Source: Rhizobium aethiopicum
GTDB taxonomy: Bacteria; Pseudomonadota; Alphaproteobacteria; Rhizobiales; Rhizobiaceae
NCBI RefSeq assembly: GCF_900094625.1
Contig: NZ_FMAJ01000002.1
Location: forward strand, 434,001 to 498,000
Reading direction: 5' to 3'
Length of the DNA: 64,000 nucleotides
The first letter of the stretch is position 1; each line of letters opens with the position of its first letter. The translations under genes were made by a program, and so were the position numbers. Positions 17,954 to 25,649 of this stretch are shown here, piece after piece. The notes under the pieces were generated by a model that was not told where the DNA came from, made no database searches, and saw only the letters and a list, made by a program, of their open reading frames with translations.

Positions 17954-18041
17954 GTCTCAAAAAGAGACTAGCACTAGAATAGGAATTGACTTCGCGGTGT
18001 AAAGGAGGCAGTTTTTCGGCTGTACGTTACCAAAAAGGAAC
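17954..18041. promoter_or_regulatory. Two A5-centred dyads between NmrA-like and HxlR genes
   Basis: GTCTC-AAAAA-GAGAC (17954-17968) is a perfect dyad near the NmrA-like start. GTTACC-AAAAA-GGAAC (18026-18041) is an imperfect one just before the HxlR start. The shared AAAAA spacer and positions over both promoters suggest operators for the HxlR dimer. Confidence 0.55.
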
Positions 18042-18047
18042 CATCCA

Positions 18048-18464
18048 ATGAGCGGCGAGGTCCTAAGTCTGAAGAACAGGATGCCGGGGATGCGGCGCGA
18101 GATCGATCTTGCCGGCCTCGATTTTTCCAATTGCCCGGTGCGGGACATGATGCAGCAGATCGGCGGCAAATGGTCGACACTGCTGCTCGAGGTGCTGGCG
18201 GCCGAGCCCCGCCGCTTCGGCGAGTTGCGGCGGATGCTGCCCGATATCTCGCAGCGCATGCTGACACAGACGCTGCGCGACCTGCAGAGGGACGGTTATG
18301 TCAATCGCGAGGTCTTCCCGACCAAGCCGCCGAGCGTTGAATATTCGATGACCGATCTCGGCCGTTCGCTCTACCAGCCGCTGTCGCAGCTTCTCAACTG
18401 GGCGGAAGCGAACCACGAGGCGGTTCGTGATGCTCGCTTGCGCTTCGATTCTGCCGAGAGCTAG
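18048..18464 (+). CDS. HxlR family transcriptional regulator
   Basis: A 138-residue winged-helix protein with the family motif [19 protein letters not shown] and the wing ([21 protein letters not shown]). The Cys at the start of the HTH domain is the redox- or electrophile-sensing Cys in characterised members (YodB, QorR). It is divergent from a quinone oxidoreductase-like gene, which matches the QorR/Qor arrangement. Its last 4 bp overlap the end of the convergent MFS gene. Confidence 0.92.
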   Translation: MSGEVLSLKNRMPGMRREIDLAGLDFSNCPVRDMMQQIGGKWSTLLLEVLAAEPRRFGELRRMLPDISQRMLTQTLRDLQRDGYVNREVFPTKPPSVEYSMTDLGRSLYQPLSQLLNWAEANHEAVRDARLRFDSAES

Positions 18465-19675
18465 GCTTTATTGCTGCGCCCTTCCGTCAGGAACAGCAGG
18501 AAGGCCAGTGCCGGGAAGGCGAAGCCGATCCAGGCCGTCATCGTCCAGCCGCCGGTCGCATAGGCCCAGCCGCCGAGCGCCGAGCCGAGCGCGCCGCCGG
18601 CAAAGAAGGTCGCCATGAAGAGGCCGTTCAGCCGGCTGCGATGTTCCGGATTCAAATCGTAAATGGCGCGCTGGCCGCAGACGAGATTGGTGGTGACGCC
18701 GAAATCGAGCGTGATCGCGGCCAAGGTCAGAAGAATCAGGGCGGTGAGCGAGCCGTCGCTTGCGAAATGGCTGATCAGGAAGGAAGCCATGCCGAGCAGC
18801 ATGGCGATGGTTGAGGCGATCTTGGTCATGCCGCGATCGGCGAGCCGGCCGGCAATCGGCGAGGCAATGGCGCCGGCGGCACCGGCGAGCGCGAAGAGCG
18901 CGATGCCGTTCTGCGTCAGGCCGAAGGCCGGACTTGCGAGCAGCAGCGGCGTCGTCGTCCAGAACAGGCTGAAGGCGCCGAACATGCCGGCCTGATAGAG
19001 GGCGCGGCGTTGCAGCACGCGTGAGGTCAGCGCCAGATGGGCCATGGAGGCAAGCAGCTCGCCATAGCCGAGCTTGGTTTTCGGCACGCGGACCGGCAGG
19101 TTGGCGCGGAGCACGATGGCGAGCACGAGCATCAATGCGGCCGTGACGTAATAGACCATGTGCCAGGAGGAGGCCTCGGCGACGAAGCTCGCGAAAGGCC
19201 GCGCCAGCATGATGCCGCAGAGCAGGCCGCTCATGACATTGCCGACGACCTGGCCGCGCGTCGCATCTGGCGCCATGTTCGCGGCAAAGGGCACGAGCAC
19301 CTGGACGGCGACCGAGGCGAGGCCGATGGAGAGCGAGGCGATGAGGAACATGGCAGGCGTCGTCGAGAGCGCGGCGCCGATCAGCGCCACGGCGGAGACG
19401 GCGATCAGCAGCAGGACCAGGCGGCGGTTTTCCGTAAGGTCGCCGAGCGGCACGATCAGCAGCAGGCCGAGACCGTAGCCGATCTGCGTCAGCGTGACGA
19501 TCAGACCGGTCGCGGCAGGGGAAAAGCCGAGATCGGCGCTGATCGGCCCGGCAAGCGGCTGGCCGTAATAAAGATTGGCGGCCACCAGCCCGCAGGCGGC
19601 GGCGAAAAGAAAGGTGAGCCAGGGGGATAGCGCTCGTGGAATGGCTTTATCCGGCGTGGTGGCTGAAACGCTCAT
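18461..19675 (-). CDS. MFS transporter (drug or metabolite efflux type)
   Basis: A 404-residue inner-membrane protein with 12 predicted helices. The motif A-like loop [13 protein letters not shown] lies between helices 2 and 3 and [10 protein letters not shown] in the second half. The N-terminus ([22 protein letters not shown]) is typical of a widespread DHA1-like group. The substrate is unknown. A TetR gene lies upstream on the same strand 119 bp away and may regulate it. Confidence 0.9.
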   Translation of the reverse strand: MSVSATTPDKAIPRALSPWLTFLFAAACGLVAANLYYGQPLAGPISADLGFSPAATGLIVTLTQIGYGLGLLLIVPLGDLTENRRLVLLLIAVSAVALIGAALSTTPAMFLIASLSIGLASVAVQVLVPFAANMAPDATRGQVVGNVMSGLLCGIMLARPFASFVAEASSWHMVYYVTAALMLVLAIVLRANLPVRVPKTKLGYGELLASMAHLALTSRVLQRRALYQAGMFGAFSLFWTTTPLLLASPAFGLTQNGIALFALAGAAGAIASPIAGRLADRGMTKIASTIAMLLGMASFLISHFASDGSLTALILLTLAAITLDFGVTTNLVCGQRAIYDLNPEHRSRLNGLFMATFFAGGALGSALGGWAYATGGWTMTAWIGFAFPALAFLLFLTEGRSNKA

Positions 19676-19794
19676 CAGAAACTCCGGTATTCAAGGATCG
19701 TGAGAATTGACTGCAAGAATGCTGGCTGCGGCCGCCCGATTTTGACCGGATGCCGCATTTCGATCGTTTATGCGCGTGGCCTGAAGCGCGTTTT

Positions 19795-20418
19795 TCAGGT
19801 CACGAGCTTCATCGCCGCTTCGGCTGCGGCGACCATCTCCTGCCTGCTGCGTCCTGTCTTGCCGATGACGCGCAAACCCTTGGTAAGGCAGAGAAAGGCG
19901 AGGGCGGCGGCATCAGGGTCCACCGTCTTCGGGATGGTCCGGTCGGCCTGGCCGATGCGGATCAGATCGGCCATCAGCTTCTCGTCGGCGGCAAAAGCAG
20001 TGGCGACATGAGCGGCCGTTTCATCGTCGAGCAGCGCGAAGTCATTGGCGCCGCCGACGACGAGGCAGCCTTTGCGGCCGGCCTCGCCATGGGAGAGCTC
20101 CGTATAATACATCACCATTTGAAAGACCTTTTCGCGGCCCGTTTCGGCCGACGCGATCATCGCTTCCAGGCGACGCCGCCCGAGCTGGCGATAACGGGCA
20201 AAGGCGGCGATGAAAACGCCGCGCTTGTCTTTGAACGCCTTATAGATGCTGCCTGAGGCAAGGCCCATCGCCTCGGTCAACTCGCTGATGGAGGTGGCGT
20301 GATAGCCGCGTTCGGAAAAGACCCGCAGGGCAGCATCCAGGGCCGCGTCCTTATCGAACTCGCGCGGGCGGCCGCGGCTGCGGGTTTTTTGATCTGATGT
20401 GAGGTCGGCAACGGTCAT
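19795..20418 (-). CDS. TetR/AcrR family transcriptional regulator
   Basis: A 207-residue repressor with an N-terminal TetR HTH (TSISELTEAMGLASGSIYKAF, about 42-62) and a helical ligand-binding domain. The HTH family is clear, the ligand is not. A 16-bp near-perfect palindrome lies 13 bp upstream of the ATG and suggests autoregulation. The MFS gene downstream on the same strand is a likely second target. Confidence 0.9.
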   Translation of the reverse strand: MTVADLTSDQKTRSRGRPREFDKDAALDAALRVFSERGYHATSISELTEAMGLASGSIYKAFKDKRGVFIAAFARYRQLGRRRLEAMIASAETGREKVFQMVMYYTELSHGEAGRKGCLVVGGANDFALLDDETAAHVATAFAADEKLMADLIRIGQADRTIPKTVDPDAAALAFLCLTKGLRVIGKTGRSRQEMVAAAEAAMKLVT

Positions 20419-20430
20419 GTACCCTAATTA

Positions 20431-20446
20431 GGAAATGATCGTTTCC
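20431..20446. promoter_or_regulatory. Candidate TetR operator
   Basis: GGAAATGATCGTTTCC is palindromic except for one mismatched pair (GGAAAYGATCRTTTCC). It is 13 bp before the TetR start codon, where an autoregulatory operator would overlap the promoter. Confidence 0.6.
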
Positions 20447-20478
20447 AAATCAAGTCGAATTTCTGCGATGCAGCAAAT

Positions 20479-21396
20479 TCAGAGATCCAGCACCCAGGTC
20501 TGGCCGTTCGCCTCGGGGCCGAACATCCGATGTCTCTCCTCGGAGACAAGCCGGAAGCCTGATTTGACGTAAATGGCGCGGGCGGTGTCCAGCATGTCGT
20601 TGGTCCAGAGCGAAAGCTCGCGATAGCCCTTCTGCCTGGCAAAGCGGATGCATTCGTCGACCAGCAGCTTGCCGAGTCCGAGACCGCGGGCTGCTTTGTC
20701 GACATAGAGCAGGCGCAGCTTGGCGATGCCGTCGCCGCCATTGGTAACGAGGATCGAGCCGACATTGACGCCGCCGCGTTCGGCGATCCAGCAATATTCG
20801 CGCGCCGGATCGAAATTGGCGAGGAATTTTGCGGCGACGTCTGCGACGAGCGCCTCGAAGCGCAGGTCCCAGCCATATTCTTCGGTATAGAAGCGGCTCT
20901 GGCTCTGGACGATCCAGCCAATATCGCCGGCGCGATGGGCGCGGATGACCGAAGGCGCCGGTTTTGCCGTGGGGTCGAGCAGGGCGCGGATCGTGCCCAT
21001 GGCACGCACCGCCGCTTCCCGTTCGCCGGCCGCAAGCATATCGAAACGGGCGGCGATCTGCGCATTGGCGCGCCGGCCGAGTTCTTCGAATTGTTCTCGT
21101 CCCCGGTCGGTGACAGTAATGATCTGGCTGCGGAGATCGGCCGGAGCGGCATTGGTTTCGATCAGACCCTCGATGCGGAAACGCTTGAGAATGCGGCTGA
21201 GATAGGCGGGGTCAAGATGCAGATCGCGAGCAAGTGCTGTGGCGCTGACGCCATCATGCGAGCCGATCTCGAAGAGGATGCGGGCATCCGTCAGCGTATA
21301 GGGCGAGTCGAGATAGGCCTTGTTCAGGAGGCCGAGGAAGTTCGTATAGAAGCGGTTGAAATCGCGGGCGGTTTCGATGAGGGCGATGTCGGACAT
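20479..21396 (-). CDS. MarR-type HTH fused to a GNAT acetyltransferase
   Basis: A 305-residue fusion. The N-terminal MarR winged helix (about 10-140: SATALARDLHLDPAYLSRILK, RFRIEGLIET) is followed by a GNAT domain (about 150-305). The GNAT acetyl-CoA site reads ARGLGLGKLLVDECI. The ATG at 21396 has GGAG upstream; a TTG at 21408 is less likely. MarR-GNAT fusions are a known group of unclear substrate. A strong palindrome at 21600-21624 lies upstream. Confidence 0.9.
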   Translation of the reverse strand: MSDIALIETARDFNRFYTNFLGLLNKAYLDSPYTLTDARILFEIGSHDGVSATALARDLHLDPAYLSRILKRFRIEGLIETNAAPADLRSQIITVTDRGREQFEELGRRANAQIAARFDMLAAGEREAAVRAMGTIRALLDPTAKPAPSVIRAHRAGDIGWIVQSQSRFYTEEYGWDLRFEALVADVAAKFLANFDPAREYCWIAERGGVNVGSILVTNGGDGIAKLRLLYVDKAARGLGLGKLLVDECIRFARQKGYRELSLWTNDMLDTARAIYVKSGFRLVSEERHRMFGPEANGQTWVLDL

Positions 21397-21455
21397 GGTG
21401 ATCTCCAAAGGGAGATCTCATCAGGTTGGTGACAAGGCCGACCACCCACGCCTCC

Positions 21456-21535
21456 GTCATGCTCGGGCTTGTGCCCCAAGCATCTGCCTCCGGTCGATAG
21501 GGCATTAGATCCTCGGCACAAGGCCGAGGATGACG
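21456..21535. repeat. Intergenic palindromic repeat (GCTCGGGCTTGT type)
   Basis: GTCATGCTCGGGCTTGTGCC with GCATCTGCC, and then ATCCTCGGCACAAGGCCGAGGATGACG in two overlapping parts, form inverted modules of a type common between alphaproteobacterial genes. The element lies in the 240-bp gap between the MarR-GNAT gene and the racemase gene end. Confidence 0.55.
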
Positions 21536-21599
21536 TCGCGTAAGGGTGAGGCGTGTCAACAAACTGACAAAAGTCTCCGTGTGAAGACCTTTGTCATGT

Positions 21600-21624
21600 A
21601 TTTAGTTGACTGAGTCAACTAAAT
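21600..21624. promoter_or_regulatory. Perfect 11-bp inverted repeat, candidate MarR operator
   Basis: ATTTAGTTGAC (21600-21610) and GTCAACTAAAT (21614-21624) flank a TGA spacer. TTGACA-like bases lie about 40 bp on, toward the MarR-GNAT gene. It fits an operator of a MarR dimer. It also lies 12 bp after the racemase stop and might act as a hairpin, but no T-run follows. Confidence 0.55.
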
Positions 21625-21636
21625 TGTCAGCCCGCC

Positions 21637-22356
21637 TTAGGCGGCTTCCTCTTCCGCTTCTTCCTCGGCGCCTAGAGCGAATTCCACCGCTGCCCGGGCA
21701 TGGATCGTCGTGGTGTCGAAGCCCGGCAGCGGCAGGCGGTTAGGATCGAGGATCAGGCAGATCTCGGTGCAGCCGAGGATGATGCTGTCGGCGCCATGTT
21801 CCTTGGCGCGATCGATGATATCGATCAGCTTTTCCCGCGAGCTGTCGTGCACCCTGCCGGCGCAGAGCTCGTTGAAGATGATATCGTGCACGGTGGTCCG
21901 GTCGGCGGCGTCGGGCACCATGATGTCGACGCCGAGGGCCTTCATGCGCTCGGCGTAGAAGCCGTGCTCCATCGTGTAGCGGGTGGCAAGCAGCAGCGGG
22001 CGCTTGCGGCCGGCCGCATGCAGCGATTTCGCGGTCTCGTCGATGATGTGGATCAGCGGCACGGAAATCTTCGCCGCAACTTCCTCGGCGATCAGGTGCA
22101 TGGTGTTGGTGCAGATGAGAACACAGCCGGCGCCGGCGATCTGCAGGCGCAGGGCCACGTCAGCGAGGCGGCGGGCGGCGCCTGCCCAGTCTCCGGCCTT
22201 CTGAAGAGCGACGATCTCCTCGAAATTGACCGAATGCAGGATAAGCTCGGCCGAGGCGAGGCCGCCTTTGCGGGCGCGCACCATTTCGTTGACCAGGCGG
22301 TAATAGACCGCCGAACTTTCGAAACTCATGCCGCCGATCAGGCCGATCGTTTCCAT
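21637..22356 (-). CDS. Aspartate/glutamate racemase family protein
   Basis: A 239-residue PLP-independent racemase-like protein with two similar halves. The two catalytic cysteines are C82 (VLICTNTMH) and C196 (IILGCTEICL). The start MLIGG-type motif METIGLIGGMSFESSAVYY is typical of the YgeA/aspartate racemase branch. The longer upstream frame runs antisense into the divergent Lrp gene and was rejected. The C-terminus is a Glu/Ala run. Substrate specificity (Asp, Glu, other) is open. Confidence 0.9.
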   Translation of the reverse strand: METIGLIGGMSFESSAVYYRLVNEMVRARKGGLASAELILHSVNFEEIVALQKAGDWAGAARRLADVALRLQIAGAGCVLICTNTMHLIAEEVAAKISVPLIHIIDETAKSLHAAGRKRPLLLATRYTMEHGFYAERMKALGVDIMVPDAADRTTVHDIIFNELCAGRVHDSSREKLIDIIDRAKEHGADSIILGCTEICLILDPNRLPLPGFDTTTIHARAAVEFALGAEEEAEEEAA

Positions 22357-22510
22357 CTCTTCATGCTCCCATGTTTCAACTTTCGAAAATGATGCCGCAA
22401 TGCCGGCGCGCTGTGTTTGCGTTGTTTGTCTGTTGGATAGCATCTGTGCTACGATTTTGCGCAACTTGACGAAAGCGCGCAAATGTAGCGCGCATGATAG
22501 GCTCGACACG

Positions 22511-22984
22511 ATGCTTGACGATCGCGACCGACGGATTCTCGACACACTGCAACGGGATGCTGGGATATCCGTGACAGATCTTGCCGAGCGCGTGGCGCTT
22601 TCGGTCTCGGCCTGCTCGCGGCGGATCCAGCGGCTGGAGGAGAGCGGTCATATAGCCCGGCGCATTGTCGTGCTCAACCGCGAGAGGATGGGTGTGCCGA
22701 CGACGGTCTTCGCCCTCGTCAAGACGGCGCATCATTCCGACGAATGGACCGAGAGCTTCCGCAGGGTCATCGCCGACATTCCTGAAATCGTCGAGGCGCA
22801 CCGGCTGACCGGCAATCACGATTACATCCTGAAGATCGTCCTGCCGCGCGTCGAGCATTATGACGTGATCTATAAGCAGATCGTGCGAAAGCTGGAGCTC
22901 TTCGACGTCTCGGCGTCGATTTCGATGGAGGAATTGAAAAATGGCATGGCGATACCCGTGGGTTACGCCGCAGGGCATGGGTAG
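22511..22984 (+). CDS. Lrp/AsnC family transcriptional regulator
   Basis: A 157-residue regulator with the AsnC-type HTH (DRRILDTLQRDAGISVTDLA, SVSACSRRIQRLEESG) and a C-terminal RAM/ACT-like ligand domain (HRLTGNHDYILKIVLPRVEHY). The start is the ATG at the conserved family N-terminus. It is divergent from the racemase across 154 bp. Control of the racemase by an amino-acid effector is the natural inference. Confidence 0.92.
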   Translation: MLDDRDRRILDTLQRDAGISVTDLAERVALSVSACSRRIQRLEESGHIARRIVVLNRERMGVPTTVFALVKTAHHSDEWTESFRRVIADIPEIVEAHRLTGNHDYILKIVLPRVEHYDVIYKQIVRKLELFDVSASISMEELKNGMAIPVGYAAGHG

Positions 22985-23092
22985 CGATTAATCGGTCTCA
23001 ATATGGAACGATTTCAGACATATTACGTTCACCTTTGGTTCAGGAGGAGGGGAGGATATTTCCTTCACTTGGAGGAGTAGAGGAGAACAATC

Positions 23093-23623
23093 ATGAGAAA
23101 GCTAACCGTCGCCGCGTTATGCTTGATCATCGGTGCCTCCGGCATCACGCCGGCTCAGGCGTTTCCGGCAATCAACCCACCCAGAATCGAGGCGCAACAG
23201 CAGCAGCAAATAGAGCATGTGCGATGGCGTGGCCGAGGTGGACGTCACCGGGGAGCTGAGTGGGGCTGGGCCCTGGGTGGTCTAGCCGTCGGCACCATAA
23301 TTGGCGGCGCGTTGGCGCAGCCCTATTATGGCTCCCCTTACCGCTACTACGGTTCGCCATACCGCTACTACGGTTCGCCCTACCGCTATTACGGGTCGCC
23401 TTACCGCTATTATGGCTCGCCCTACCGCTACTATGGTCCGCCCTACCGCGAGTATGGCAGGTATTATGCCCCGCCTTATCGGAACTACGCATCATCCGCC
23501 TATTATAGAGGCGGCCGCAGCCACGTGAGCTGGTGCTATGCCCGGTATCGTTCCTACAGGGCTTTCGATAATACCTTCCAGCCTTATTATGGACCCCGTC
23601 GCCAGTGCATCAGTCCCTACTGA
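23093..23623 (+). CDS. BA14K-family secreted protein with YYGSPYR repeats
   Basis: A 176-residue exported protein. It has a signal peptide (1-23, ending AQA), a Gln/Arg-rich stretch, one hydrophobic glycine-rich helix (WALGGLAVGTIIGGALA, about 59-75), six tandem heptads YYGSPYR (78-119), and the C-terminal BA14K signature (HVSWCYARYRSYRAFDNTF, then C172). BA14K proteins are small surface antigens of Brucella and rhizobia with lectin-like activity reported for the family. A strong GGAGGAG/GAGGAG stretch precedes the ATG. Confidence 0.85.
   Translation: MRKLTVAALCLIIGASGITPAQAFPAINPPRIEAQQQQQIEHVRWRGRGGRHRGAEWGWALGGLAVGTIIGGALAQPYYGSPYRYYGSPYRYYGSPYRYYGSPYRYYGSPYRYYGPPYREYGRYYAPPYRNYASSAYYRGGRSHVSWCYARYRSYRAFDNTFQPYYGPRRQCISPY
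23324..23449 (+). repeat. Six tandem 21-bp units inside the BA14K gene
   Basis: Each unit encodes YYGSPYR; the last has GPPYR. Codon-level differences between units (for example TACTACGG versus TATTACGG) show some divergence. Copy number may vary between strains through slippage or recombination in frame. Confidence 0.85.
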
Positions 23624-23992
23624 TTGACACTTGCGCATTGGCGCTGTGAACTGGTTCCAGGTCGACCGACGTTATGATCCGTTCGGTCGGCCTGTCTTTA
23701 TCGAACGTCCACAGAGGCCCGGTCTTGGCAGCTATAGCTGTCACTCCGCCTGACTCCCGCTCTCAAGCTCTGCCGGGGCGGATCGCAGACGCACATATAA
23801 TCTAACGTGCATCGCGATCGTCTGGCTGCGCTCTAACCGCCACATGTTGCGCTCACCAAAACGACTGTGCATCTGCACGGCATGCTGTGTCGACTGCGAT
23901 CGCTGCACGGGAGCCATTCCGAAACGGCGGTTGCAACATTTGCTGCGAAAGCCACATTGGTTCCGAGCGAAATGGCGCAAAAAGGGTAGGTC
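23624..23992. other. 369-bp gap, no gene recognised
   Basis: A weak hairpin GACCGA/TCGGTC (about 23662-23687) could end the BA14K transcript. The remainder presumably holds the promoter of the NADH dehydrogenase gene. Short frames here have no recognisable product. Confidence 0.4.
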
Positions 23993-25258
23993 ATGAGCGA
24001 GCATCATGTCGTCGTTGTCGGCGGTGGTTTCGGCGGGCTGCAGCTCGTCAACGGGTTGAAGGGCGCAGGCGTGAAGATCACGCTCATCGACCGGCGCAAC
24101 CATCATCTCTTCCAGCCGCTGCTCTATCAGGTGGCGACGACCATCCTCTCCACCTCCGAAATCGCCTGGCCAATCCGCCGCCTCTATGCCGACCGGCCTG
24201 ACGTGACGGTGCTGCTGGGCGAGGTCACCGATGTCGACAGCGGCGCGAAGACCGTGTCGTTACGCAACGGCATGACTCTGGGTTACGACACGCTGGTGCT
24301 GGCGACCGGCGCGACGCATGCCTATTTCGGCCATGACGAATGGGAGCCGGTGGCGCCCGGCCTGAAGACGCTGGAGGATGCGACGACGATCCGCAGACGC
24401 GTGCTGCTCGCCTTCGAGAAGGCGGAGATGGAGGCCGATCCCGTCGTGCGCGACGCGCTGCTGACCTTCACCATCGTCGGCGCCGGGCCGACCGGCGTCG
24501 AGCTTGCCGGCATCATCGCCGAGCTCGCGCATTTCACGCTGCCGAAGGAATTCCGCAATATCGACACGCGCAAGACCCGTGTCGTGCTCGTCGAGGCCGG
24601 CCCGCGGGTGCTGCCGACATTTGCCGAAGAGCTTTCGGCCTATGCGCAGAAGGCGCTGGAGAAACTCGGCGTCGAGGTCCTCCTCGGCAAGCCGGTGACC
24701 GAATGCCGCGCCGATGGTGTACAGATCGGCGAAACCTTCGTCCCAAGCCGGACGATCGTCTGGGCGGCCGGCGTCACCGCTTCGCCGGCGGCCCGCTGGC
24801 TTGACGTGGCGGCCGACCGGGCAGGGCGCGTCGTCGTCGGGAAGGATCTGAGCGCGCCCGGCCTGTCCGATGTTTTCGTCATCGGCGACACCGCCTCGGT
24901 GATGCGCGAGGACGGCAAGCCGGTGCCGGGCATTGCGCCCGCCGCCAAGCAGCAGGGCGGCTATGTCGCCAAGGTCATCCGCGCGCGTCTCTCGGGCAAG
25001 CCGACCCCGGCGCCCTTCCGCTACCGACATCAGGGAAGTCTCGCGACGATCGGCCAGAGTGCGGCGATCATCGATTTTGGCCGGATCAAGCTGAAAGGCT
25101 GGATCGCCTGGTGGATCTGGGGTCTCGCCCACATCTACTTCCTGATCGGCACCCGCTCCCGCTTCTCCGTCGCCTGGAGCTGGCTGTGGATCTATCTCAG
25201 CGGCCAGCACAGCGCCCGGCTGATCACGCAGCGGGAGACGATGCGGGAGGAGGGGTAG
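23993..25258 (+). CDS. ndh: Type II NADH dehydrogenase (NAD(P)/FAD-dependent oxidoreductase)
   Basis: A 421-residue flavoprotein of the NDH-2 kind that passes electrons from NADH to quinone without proton pumping. It has the N-terminal FAD loop VVVGGGFGGLQ, the NADH loop TIVGAGPTGVELAG (about 162-175), a second FAD motif VFVIGDTASV, and a C-terminal amphipathic/hydrophobic part (WIAWWIWGLAHIYFLIGTRS) for membrane attachment. It appears monocistronic. Confidence 0.9.
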   Translation: MSEHHVVVVGGGFGGLQLVNGLKGAGVKITLIDRRNHHLFQPLLYQVATTILSTSEIAWPIRRLYADRPDVTVLLGEVTDVDSGAKTVSLRNGMTLGYDTLVLATGATHAYFGHDEWEPVAPGLKTLEDATTIRRRVLLAFEKAEMEADPVVRDALLTFTIVGAGPTGVELAGIIAELAHFTLPKEFRNIDTRKTRVVLVEAGPRVLPTFAEELSAYAQKALEKLGVEVLLGKPVTECRADGVQIGETFVPSRTIVWAAGVTASPAARWLDVAADRAGRVVVGKDLSAPGLSDVFVIGDTASVMREDGKPVPGIAPAAKQQGGYVAKVIRARLSGKPTPAPFRYRHQGSLATIGQSAAIIDFGRIKLKGWIAWWIWGLAHIYFLIGTRSRFSVAWSWLWIYLSGQHSARLITQRETMREEG

Positions 25259-25312
25259 GCTGCTGACGAATGGTGTCAAATTATAGGGGGGCCACACGGT
25301 ACATCTCCTCCT

Positions 25313-25490
25313 CCGTCACTCCTGTGCTCGTTACAGGAATCCAGCGAGGGCGCGTCTGCGCCGTGGATGAGTTGCCGTTACGAACGGAGTCTCCTGCGCC
25401 CAGAGACTTGGGCGCGCTGGATCCCTGAAACGAGCACAGGGACGAGGGTGGGTGGATGCCTGCGCTGGATTCCTGCTGCACAGGATGGGG
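25313..25490. repeat. Interspersed palindromic repeat, extended copy 2
   Basis: The 391-bp gap after ndh contains TCCTGTGCTCGTTACAGGAA and GGCGCGTCTGCGCC, then in inverse order GGCGCGCTGGATCCCTG and CGAGCACAGGGA, and another GCTGGATTCCTG. It looks like two or three copies of the unit at 16870-16935 in opposite orientations. The rest of the gap presumably carries the leader of the next gene. Confidence 0.7.
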
Positions 25491-25649
25491 TACTTGATCT
25501 TGACACATCTCCCCACGCGCCCTTAGCATCCCGCCCGCGTCTTCCCACCACCGGGGCCGCATCCAGCCGTACCAACGGACAGAGGTTCCAAATGCGCCGA
25601 GTCACTTCTCACGAAAATCGCATCCGAATTTCTGAGAAGTTGGTGGTTC

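Noticed and set aside
17019..18002. A 327-residue plus-strand ORF opposite the NmrA-like gene
   Set aside because: It is the mirror frame of a gene with a clear Rossmann motif.
20424..21152. A 242-residue minus-strand ORF beside the MarR-GNAT gene
   Set aside because: It lies inside the MarR-GNAT gene in another frame, is Arg/Ser/Pro-rich and has no family features.
23662..23687. Hairpin after the BA14K gene as a definite terminator
   Set aside because: The stem is only 6 bp with a 13-base loop and no T-run.
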